Assembly: GCA_021156245.1 (NCBI GenBank) | Contig: JAJNBO010000311.1 | Location: forward strand, 1 to 5,076 | Origin: Ramlibacter sp. | GTDB lineage: Bacteria; Pseudomonadota; Gammaproteobacteria; Burkholderiales; Burkholderiaceae_C | Length of the DNA: 5,076 bases | Reading direction: 5' to 3' | Part shown: positions 1 through 5,076 of the stretch, piece after piece | Position numbering within the stretch: the stretch's first letter is position 1 | Layout: each line of letters opens with the position of its first letter | Translations under genes and position numbers: made by a program | The notes under the pieces: generated by a model | Database searches by the model: none | Told to the model about the DNA's origin: nothing | The model's input: only the letters and a program-made list of their open reading frames with translations

Positions 1-602
1 CCATCGTCGAAACGGGCGCGGGGCGCCTGCGTCAGGGAGACCAGGAAGCCGCGCGAGTCCGCCTCGAAGATCCGGACGTTGCGCATCTGCCCTTCGGAAT
101 TCAGCACGCCCACGTTGACGTTGTAGGAGAAGTAGCGCTGACGCTCCTTCAGCCAGGCCCCGGTGCTGCCAACGGAGACGCCGCCGCTGAAGCGTGCCTT
201 GAGCAGTTGCGCGGTGCGGTCGCTGAGCGGCGCGAGGTAGTCGCCGGTGGCGAACGTCAGGACGGTGAACCCCATGCCCAGCACCAGCAGGGCGCGCAGC
301 GCCCGCCAGGGGCCGAGGCCGCTGGTGCGCAGGATCGTGTATTCGGAGCTTTGCGCCAGGCGCGCCATCACGAAGATGGTGCCGATCAGCACCGCGATGG
401 GAAGCAGCTCGTACAGGTGGTTCGGAACGCGCAGGGCCACGTACGCCAGCGCCTGGGTCATCCGGTAGGCCTGGATCCCGCGGCCCAGGTTGCCGAGTTC
501 CTCGACGAAGTCGAAGAAGAAGAACAGGGCGAGGAAGCCCAGGCTGACGAACGCCACCGCCTGCACGACTTCGACATACACCAGCCGGCGGATCGTCCTC
601 AT
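1..602 (-). CDS. lptG: LPS export ABC transporter permease LptG (partial, 3' end off the left edge)
   Basis: Inner-membrane permease subunit of LptB2FG, which extracts lipopolysaccharide from the inner membrane and passes it to the LptC-LptA-LptD bridge using ATP hydrolysed by LptB. The first 200 codons are visible without interruption; the family is usually about 360-380 residues, so roughly the second half is missing. The start is the ATG at 602-600, which overlaps the lptF stop as ATGA. A G-rich ribosome-site candidate (615-611) lies eight bases upstream. The order is typical of the YjgP/YjgQ family: a first hydrophobic helix at about residues 12-32 (with a run of four Phe), a second at about 62-80, the cytoplasmic loop with ARLAQSSEYTILRTSG (80-95) that contacts LptB, a third helix at about 103-119, then the start of the periplasmic beta-jellyroll (about 135 onward). 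Identification is firm; its partner LptF is encoded immediately upstream. Confidence 0.93.
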   Translation of the reverse strand, partial: MRTIRRLVYVEVVQAVAFVSLGFLALFFFFDFVEELGNLGRGIQAYRMTQALAYVALRVPNHLYELLPIAVLIGTIFVMARLAQSSEYTILRTSGLGPWRALRALLVLGMGFTVLTFATGDYLAPLSDRTAQLLKARFSGGVSVGSTGAWLKERQRYFSYNVNVGVLNSEGQMRNVRIFEADSRGFLVSLTQAPRARFDD

Positions 603-1677
603 GCGGCGCGCCCCCGGAACCTGCGCAGGCGAGGAGCGATCGTCCAGTTGTTGTGCTGCTTTGCCAGCCAGAGCGCGGCCGCCGCGAAAGTGCCGCCATG
701 CAGCAGCAGCATGAAGCTGAAGAAGCCGGCGCGGCCGCCGGCTATCCAGCTCTGCCCGAGATTCAGCAGGTTGAAATAGACGATGAACGCGAACAGCGCG
801 AACACCAGGTTGCCGCTGCGGCCGACGCGGGGGTTCACGCTGGACACCGTGACGGCGAGGATGACGAAGTTCAGCGCCGCCAGCGCCATGCCCAGGCGCC
901 AGGCGAGCTCGCCCTGGTTGACGGCATCGGGCTCGCGGATCAGCCGCAGCGTGGTCCGCGTCTTGATGGGGCTGTCTTCCTGCACGGCGAGCTTGGCGCC
1001 ATCCACGCGCGTGCCGTGCTGTTCGAACTCGCTGATGCGCAGCCCTTCGCCGGTGAGCGAGTTCTCCAGCCGCTGGCCGTTGGACAGCCCGTTTCGACGC
1101 GTCCGGTGCGCGCGGAGGTGACCGTTTCCTTGTCCTTCTCCCGGCTGGAGATGAAGATGTTCTTGCCCGACTTGTTGTCCGGCGTGTCCTTGTCCAGGAA
1201 GAACACGCGGCGACCGCTGGCGGACTCCTGGAACTGGCCGGGCGCCACGCGCTCGAGGTCGCCGCGGCTGCCATAGCGGTTCTTCAGCTCCTGGGTCTGC
1301 TGGTTCGCCCAGGGCCAGATCGCCAGCGACAGCAGCGCGATCACCAGCAGCACCGGCCAGGCAAAGCCGAAGAGAGGGCGCAGGAATGCGGACAGCCCGC
1401 GGCCGGCGCTGAACCAGATCACCATCTCGCTGTCGCGGTACATGCGCGAGAGCGTGCCCACGATGGCGATGAAGAGGGACAGCGTCAGGATCGTGGGGAG
1501 GTAGCCGAGCACGGCATAGCCCATCACCATCATCACTTCTTCCGGGTTCACGCTGCCGCGGCTGGCGAGCCCCAGCGTGCGGATCAGGATCATGGTGATG
1601 ACGATGGTGACCAGCACCACCAGCGAGGCCCCGAAACTGCGGGCCAGCTCCTTGCGGACGGTTGAATGGAATAACAT
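599..1677 (-). pseudogene. lptF: LPS export ABC transporter permease LptF, interrupted by a frameshift near 1085-1100
   Basis: Second permease subunit of the LptB2FG lipopolysaccharide exporter. The N-terminal part is read from the ATG at 1677-1675 (MLFHSTVRKELARSFG). It has helices at about residues 15-35, 55-75 and 102-122, the LptB-contact loop SRMYRDSEMVIWFSAGRG (77-94), and a periplasmic stretch ending in ARTGRVETG (189-197). After that the frame gives foreign sequence and stops at 940. The family signal resumes in the frame one base earlier: LSNGQRLEN from 1087 downward, ISEFEQHGT, VNQGELAWRLG, SSVNPRVGRSGNL, NLLNLGQSWI and LAKQHNNW, to the TGA at 601-599. That is 162 residues including three more membrane helices. 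The span is 1079 bases, one short of a multiple of three. From recalled relatives, about nine residues between GRVE and the NGQR motif also seem absent, so 28 lost bases would fit. Because lptF is normally essential, a sequencing or assembly error is as likely as true inactivation. No clear ribosome site precedes the ATG. Confidence 0.88.
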
Positions 1678-1709
1678 CGGCGGCCGAGGCGCGTTGCGCC
1701 GTGAACAAC

Positions 1710-1714
1710 AAGGG
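1710..1714 (+). promoter_or_regulatory. Shine-Dalgarno of pepA
   Basis: AAGGG lies only three bases before the ATG at 1718. The spacing is short but it is the only purine-rich run near this start. It supports 1718 over upstream in-frame starts such as the ATG at 1577, which would place the start deep inside divergent lptF. Confidence 0.45.
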
Positions 1715-1717
1715 ATT

Positions 1718-3223
1718 ATGGACTTCGAACTCAAGACCCTCGACCTCGCGGGCGCAGCCTCGGAGAAATGCGACGTGCTGCTGGTCGTGGTGACCGAGGG
1801 CTTCCAGGCCAAGGGCCGGGATCCGGTCTCGCGCCTCGTCGCCGCCGCGCTGGCGGCGCGTGACCTCGAGCCCAAGCCGGGCAAGTTGCTGCATGCGTAC
1901 CGGCCCGAGGGCGTCGCCGCCACGCGGGTGGTGCTGGCCGGCGCGGGGGACGGATCGGGCAAGCGCGTGCAGTCGGCCGTGCAGGCTGCCGCGGGTGCGT
2001 TGCGTTCCGCCGGCGCCAAGAAGCTGTGCATCGTGCTGCCGGCGGCAGGCGGCGCGGACGCCGTGCGGGCGGCCGTCTGCGGCACCGCCGAAAGCAGCTA
2101 CGTGTACGTGGCCACCAAGTCCAAGCCGGAAGGGCGCGAACTCAAGAAGGTGGTGGTCGGCGTCGCGGACGCCGCTGTCCACAAGCAGGCCTTCCAGCGC
2201 GCGCGCGCGGCCGCCGTCGGCATCGAATTCGCCCGCGAGCTGGGCAACCTGCCGCCGAACTACGCCACCCCGACGCGGTTGGGCGAAGAGGCGCAGAAGC
2301 TGGGCAAGGCCCATGGTTTCGGCGTGGAGGTGATGGGGCCCAAGGAAGTGGCCCGCATCGGCATGGGCTCCTTCGCGAGCGTCGCCAAGGGCTCCGCCGA
2401 GCCGCTGCGCTTCATCGTGATGCGCTACGACGGCGGCAGCAAGGGCGACGCCCCGGTGGTGCTGGTCGGCAAGGGCATCACCTTCGACACCGGCGGCATC
2501 TCGATCAAGCCCTCCGCCGAGATGGACGAGATGAAGTACGACATGGGCGGCGCCGCCAGCGTGCTGGGCACCTTCCGGGCCCTGGCCGAACTGAAGCCGA
2601 AGCTGAACGTGGTCGGCCTGATCCCCAGCTGCGAGAACATGCCCGACGGCAGCGCGTACAAGCCGGGAGACATCCTGACCAGCATGAGCGGGCAGACCAT
2701 CGAGGTGCTGAACACCGACGCGGAGGGCCGCCTGATCCTGTGCGACGCGCTCACGTACGCCGAACGCTTCAAGCCTCGCGCGGTGGTGGACATCGCGACC
2801 CTCACCGGCGCCTGCGTCGTCGCCCTCGGCGGCGTGCGCAGCGGCATGTTCGCCACGGAAGATGCGTTGGCCGAGCAGCTGCTCGCCGCCGGCGACGCCG
2901 CGCTCGACCCGTGCTGGCGCCTGCCCATGGACGACGAGTACGCGGACGGGCTGAAGACGAACTTCGCGGACGTGGCGAACGTCGCCGGACGGGCGGCGGG
3001 CGCCGTCGTGGCCGCCAAGTTCCTCCATCGCTTCGCCCAGAACTATCCCTGGGCGCACCTCGACATCGCGGGCACTGCCTGGAAGGGCGGGGCTTCGAAA
3101 GGCTCGACCGGCCGGCCCGTCGGCCTGCTGCTGGAATTCCTGCTGGCGCAGGACGGCAAGGCCGGGGCTGCCGCCCCCAGGAAAGCCGCCGCCAAGGGCG
3201 GCCGCTCGCGCGCCACTGCATGA
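1718..3223 (+). CDS. pepA: Leucyl aminopeptidase PepA (cytosol aminopeptidase, M17 family)
   Basis: Cytoplasmic two-metal aminopeptidase that removes N-terminal residues, leucine preferred, from peptides; the E. coli enzyme is a hexamer and also binds DNA in cer recombination and carAB control. The product is 501 residues (E. coli PepA is 503). Residues 1-150 form the N-terminal macro-like domain and about 165-480 the catalytic domain. Metal ligands are visible as Lys252, Asp257 (in FDTGG), Asp275 (MKYDMGGA), Asp334 and Glu336. The catalytic Lys264 and Arg338 are also present, and 332-339 is the M17 signature NTDAEGRL. Their spacing matches E. coli Lys270/Asp275/Lys282/Asp293/Asp352/Glu354/Arg356 with a constant offset of 18. 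The last ~25 residues (477-501) form a loose Ala/Lys/Arg-rich tail. The gene diverges from lptF across 40 bp and its stop overlaps the holC start (ATGA), so it is probably first in a pepA-holC operon. The enzyme should be active; DNA-binding roles cannot be judged here. Confidence 0.97.
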   Translation: MDFELKTLDLAGAASEKCDVLLVVVTEGFQAKGRDPVSRLVAAALAARDLEPKPGKLLHAYRPEGVAATRVVLAGAGDGSGKRVQSAVQAAAGALRSAGAKKLCIVLPAAGGADAVRAAVCGTAESSYVYVATKSKPEGRELKKVVVGVADAAVHKQAFQRARAAAVGIEFARELGNLPPNYATPTRLGEEAQKLGKAHGFGVEVMGPKEVARIGMGSFASVAKGSAEPLRFIVMRYDGGSKGDAPVVLVGKGITFDTGGISIKPSAEMDEMKYDMGGAASVLGTFRALAELKPKLNVVGLIPSCENMPDGSAYKPGDILTSMSGQTIEVLNTDAEGRLILCDALTYAERFKPRAVVDIATLTGACVVALGGVRSGMFATEDALAEQLLAAGDAALDPCWRLPMDDEYADGLKTNFADVANVAGRAAGAVVAAKFLHRFAQNYPWAHLDIAGTAWKGGASKGSTGRPVGLLLEFLLAQDGKAGAAAPRKAAAKGGRSRATA

Positions 3224-3657
3224 CGGAAGTCACCTTCCACTTCAACGTGCCGGACCCGCTGGCGTACGTGTGCCGCCTGGTGCGGCGCGCGACCGGCACC
3301 GGCAAGAAGGTGGTGGTGACGGGCGGCGGGCCGCTGCTGCAGCGACTGGACGAGGAGCTCTGGACGTTCTCGCCGGCGGACTTCATTCCGCATTGCCACG
3401 CGGCCTCGGCCGATCCCCAGGTGCTGCAGGCGTCGCCCGTGGTGCTGGCGGACCAGGCCAGGGGAGCGCCCCATCAGGACGTGCTGGTCAACCTGGGCGG
3501 CGGCGTGCCGGACGGCTTCGAGAAGTTCGAGCGCCTGAACGAAATCGTGAGCCAGGACGACGCCGACCGCCAGCAGGCCCGCCTGCGCTGGAAGCACTAT
3601 GCGTCGCGCGGCTACGCCATCCGCAAATACGACGCCGTGACCCGGGAGTCCACCTGA
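3220..3657 (+). CDS. holC: DNA polymerase III subunit chi (HolC)
   Basis: Chi subunit of the replicative polymerase clamp-loader complex. In E. coli it pairs with psi (HolD) and binds the C-terminal tail of single-strand binding protein, linking the replisome to SSB-coated DNA. The product is 145 residues against 147 in E. coli. Family landmarks are the early beta strand TEVTFHFNV, a basic helix followed by KKVVVT (29-34), LDEELW (43-48), FIPH (55-58), the strand DVLVNL (87-92) and the C-terminal RLRWKHYASRGY (121-132), matching RERYKAYRVAGF in E. coli. The start ATG overlaps the pepA stop as ATGA and has no strong ribosome site of its own, so translation is probably coupled to pepA. The pepA-holC order is common in proteobacteria. 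In gammaproteobacteria valS usually follows, but here a short unknown gene does. Confidence 0.93.
   Translation: MTEVTFHFNVPDPLAYVCRLVRRATGTGKKVVVTGGGPLLQRLDEELWTFSPADFIPHCHAASADPQVLQASPVVLADQARGAPHQDVLVNLGGGVPDGFEKFERLNEIVSQDDADRQQARLRWKHYASRGYAIRKYDAVTREST
3644..3648 (+). promoter_or_regulatory. Shine-Dalgarno inside the holC end, serving the 98-aa ORF
   Basis: GGGAG lies eight bases before the ATG at 3657, a normal spacing. It supports that start and independent ribosome loading for the small gene in addition to coupling through the TGATG overlap. Confidence 0.5.
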
Positions 3658-3953
3658 TGACGAACCGGACCCCGCCCCGTTTCGTGCCGACGCTGACCGA
3701 AGTGGTGCATTCCGGGCCCGTTCCGCTGGCGCCTGCCTCCGGCCCGGCGATCTCCCACGAGCAGCTGGCGCAGCGCGTCCTGCAGCGCGTGGACCTGGCG
3801 CTCGACCGCCGCCTGCGCGAGGCGATCGCGACCGTGGTCATCCAGCAGACCGAGCAGCTGGCGCCGCTCCTGCGGGAGCAGGTGGAGCTGGCGGTGCGGC
3901 AGGTCATCGCCGAAGCTGTCGCCGACGAGATCGCCCGGCTGTCAAATCGCTAG
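3657..3953 (+). CDS. Conserved hypothetical protein downstream of holC (98 aa)
   Basis: I do not recognise a function. The ATG shares one base with the holC stop (TGATG) and is preceded by GGGAG, so it is very likely a real gene translated with holC. The product has two parts. The first is a Pro-rich, probably disordered head with the segment FVPTLTEVV (9-17). The second is a long Ala/Leu/Gln/Glu/Arg-rich helix (about 33-95) with regularly spaced hydrophobic residues, consistent with a coiled coil or amphipathic helical bundle. There is no signal peptide, membrane helix or cysteine, so it should be cytoplasmic. Short proteins of unknown function (I recall a DUF2486-type family) sit in this position in Burkholderiales, but I cannot confirm membership from sequence alone. 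Its position after holC suggests, but does not show, a replisome-related role. Confidence 0.75.
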   Translation: MTNRTPPRFVPTLTEVVHSGPVPLAPASGPAISHEQLAQRVLQRVDLALDRRLREAIATVVIQQTEQLAPLLREQVELAVRQVIAEAVADEIARLSNR

Positions 3954-4059
3954 CCACCTAGACCTTTCCCTATGGCTCGGGCCTGGAAATTGCGATAACG
4001 TCGCGACCCGTTGAGCATGCGTCCGATCTCAACCTAATCACTCATATCTGGAGGTTTTC
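3954..4059 (+). promoter_or_regulatory. Non-coding gap and putative promoter region of the livK-type gene
   Basis: This 106-bp stretch is the longest non-coding interval in the window and is visibly richer in A+T toward its 3' half than the flanking genes. A weak sigma70-like pair can be proposed: TTGAGC at 4011-4016 and CCTAAT at 4033-4038, 16 bases apart, each matching four of six consensus positions. A small inverted repeat GCGA-TAACG-TCGC lies at 3992-4004. I see no hairpin followed by a T run, so no clear terminator for the pepA-holC operon. A promoter somewhere here is likely because the downstream gene is of a highly expressed class; the exact boxes are a guess. Confidence 0.4.
4050..4054 (+). 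promoter_or_regulatory. Strong Shine-Dalgarno of the livK-type gene
   Basis: GGAGG followed by five bases (TTTTC) and then the ATG at 4060. It is the best ribosome site in the window and fixes the start of the binding-protein gene, consistent with high expression of a periplasmic binding protein. Confidence 0.85.
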
Positions 4060-5076
4060 ATGCAATTCAAACTGAAATTGACGGTCGCCATGGCGATTGC
4101 CGCGGCCTGCGGCGTTGCCGCCGCACAGGAGCAGGTCGTCAAGATCGGTCACGTCGCCCCGCTGTCTGGTGCGCAGGCCCACTACGGCAAGGACAACGAG
4201 AACGGTGTCCGCATGGCCATCGAGGACCTCAACGCCCAAAAGATCAAGATCAATGGCAAGACCATCAAGTTCGAGATCCAGGCCGAAGACGACGCCGCCG
4301 ACCCGAAGCAGGGAACGGCCGCCGCACAGAAGCTGTGCGATGCCAAGGTCGCCGGCGTGGTGGGCCACCTGAACTCGGGCACGACGATCCCCGCCTCCAA
4401 GGTCTACAACGACTGCGGCATCCCGCACGTCACGGGCGCGGCCACCAACCCCGGCCTGACCAAGCCCGGCTACAAGACCACCTACCGCATCATCGCCAAC
4501 GACAATGCGCTGGGCGCTGCGCTGGCCCTGTACGCGGCCGACACGCTGAAGCTGAAGAAGGTCGCGATCATCGATGACCGCACCGCGTACGGCCAGGGTG
4601 TCGCCGAAGTGTTCGCCAAGACTGCCAAGTCGAAGGGCATGCAGGTCGTGGACACCCAGTTCACGAACGACAAGGCCACCGACTTCATGGCCATCCTGAC
4701 CGCGGTCAAGGCCAAGGGTCCCGACGCCATCTTCTACGGCGGCATGGACCCCCAGGCCGGCCCGATGCTCCGCCAGATGGAGCAGCTGGGCATGACCAAC
4801 GTCAAGTACTTCGGCGGCGACGGCATCTGCACCAGCGAGATCATCAAGCTGGCTGCGGGCGCCAAGACGCTGGACAACGTGATCTGCGCCGAAGGCGGCG
4901 CCTCCCTGGCCAAGATGCCCGGCGGCAAGGCCTGGAAGGACAAGTACGACAAGAAGTACCCGAACCAGTTCCAGGTCTACAGCCCGTACACCTATGACGC
5001 CACGTTCGTGCTGGTCGACGCGATGAAGCGCGCCAATTCCTGGGACCCGAAGGTCTACACCAAGGAACTGGCCAAG
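4060..5076 (+). CDS. Branched-chain amino acid ABC transporter substrate-binding protein, LivJ/LivK type (partial, 3' end off the right edge)
   Basis: Periplasmic receptor that captures an amino acid (Leu/Ile/Val or a related compound) and delivers it to a LivHMGF-type ABC transporter. The first 339 codons are present; relatives are about 370-380 residues, so little is missing. Residues 1-22 are a type I signal peptide: Lys4 and Lys6, a hydrophobic Ala-rich core, and an AAA cleavage site before Gln23. The mature part has the type 1 periplasmic-binding fold: VKIGHVAPLSG, AHYGKDNENG, DDAADPKQ, VVGHLNSGTT, GAATNPGLT, AIIDDRTAYGQG, FYGGMDPQ and YFGGDGI. By analogy with E. coli LivJ the likely ligand contacts are Ser106, Ala127, Thr129, Tyr177, Tyr226 and Asp254. 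The four central ones keep LivJ spacing; Asp stands where LivJ has Glu. The permease and ATPase genes are not in this window, so whether it belongs to a liv operon or stands alone cannot be told, and the true substrate is uncertain. Confidence 0.93.
   Translation, partial: MQFKLKLTVAMAIAAACGVAAAQEQVVKIGHVAPLSGAQAHYGKDNENGVRMAIEDLNAQKIKINGKTIKFEIQAEDDAADPKQGTAAAQKLCDAKVAGVVGHLNSGTTIPASKVYNDCGIPHVTGAATNPGLTKPGYKTTYRIIANDNALGAALALYAADTLKLKKVAIIDDRTAYGQGVAEVFAKTAKSKGMQVVDTQFTNDKATDFMAILTAVKAKGPDAIFYGGMDPQAGPMLRQMEQLGMTNVKYFGGDGICTSEIIKLAAGAKTLDNVICAEGGASLAKMPGGKAWKDKYDKKYPNQFQVYSPYTYDATFVLVDAMKRANSWDPKVYTKELAK

Noticed and set aside
6..17. 12-base word GTCGAAACGGGC that recurs inverted at the lptF frame break (1087-1098)
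   Set aside because: About one such match is expected by chance in a window of this size, and the copies lie in unrelated coding contexts.
620..629. Perfect palindrome CCTGCGCAGG
   Set aside because: It lies within the last codons of lptF, is only 10 bp and GC-rich, and has no partner copy or T run; expected by chance.
1083..1101. Programmed -1 ribosomal frameshifting as the explanation of the lptF break
   Set aside because: No slippery heptamer of the X-XXY-YYZ type lies at the junction, no clear downstream stimulatory structure is seen, and residues also appear to be missing, which slippage would not explain.
1577..1717. A longer pepA start at 1577
   Set aside because: It would overlap the divergent lptF start by about 100 bp and add a low-complexity Met/Ile/Thr/Arg head not found in the family. 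The ATG at 1718 matches the usual PepA N-terminus and length.
2197..2209. Alternating GC run, a possible Z-DNA tract
   Set aside because: It encodes an ordinary Arg-Ala stretch (RARA) in pepA with codons typical of this genome, so composition explains it.
599..3058. An 819-codon open frame on the minus strand that would join the end of lptF to antisense pepA
   Set aside because: The part beyond about 1087 is low-complexity Arg/Ala/Gly/His-rich sequence antisense to pepA or out of frame in lptF, typical of shadow frames in GC-rich DNA. Only its last 162 codons are real LptF.
3954..4010. Rho-independent terminator after the pepA-holC operon
   Set aside because: Only three- to four-base-pair stems can be drawn and no T tract follows.
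4102..4110. Possible lipoprotein lipobox around Cys17 of the livK-type protein
   Set aside because: The residues before the Cys are Ala-Ala-Ala with no Leu at -3, and a good type I AxA site follows at residues 20-22, so a soluble periplasmic protein is more likely.
4042..4428. A 128-codon minus-strand frame antisense to the livK-type gene
   Set aside because: It mirrors a well-supported gene on the plus strand and shows no family features of its own.

Overview
The window is about two thirds G+C and densely coding. It looks like chromosomal DNA of a betaproteobacterium, most likely order Burkholderiales and probably family Comamonadaceae (Ramlibacter/Variovorax-like). That placement rests on the look of the proteins and on the gene order lptG-lptF / pepA-holC-small ORF / livK-type gene. 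It is inference from recalled homologs, not from a search.

Left part (1-1677, minus strand): the two inner-membrane permease subunits of the lipopolysaccharide exporter LptB2FG. lptF is read from 1677 down to 599 and lptG from 602 down past the left edge. They overlap in an ATGA (599-602), as expected for a co-translated pair. lptF as given is not one open frame. The first ~197 residues are in one frame and the last ~162 in another, with the break near 1085-1100, and homologs appear to carry about nine more residues at that point. This is the most notable anomaly in the window. It is either a sequencing/assembly error or a real lesion in a normally essential gene.

Middle part (1718-3953, plus strand): a tightly packed operon that diverges from lptFG across only 40 bp. 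It encodes PepA (M17 leucyl aminopeptidase with all metal and catalytic residues visible), HolC (chi subunit of DNA polymerase III) and a 98-residue protein of unknown function. pepA/holC overlap by ATGA and holC/98-aa ORF by TGATG, so translational coupling is likely.

Right part (3954-5076): a 106-bp non-coding gap, then a strong Shine-Dalgarno and the first 339 codons of a periplasmic branched-chain amino acid (Leu/Ile/Val-type) ABC-transporter binding protein. It runs off the right edge.

Apart from the lptF break this is ordinary core-genome housekeeping sequence. I see no mobile element, CRISPR array, tRNA/rRNA or defence system, and no sign of an undescribed multi-gene system.
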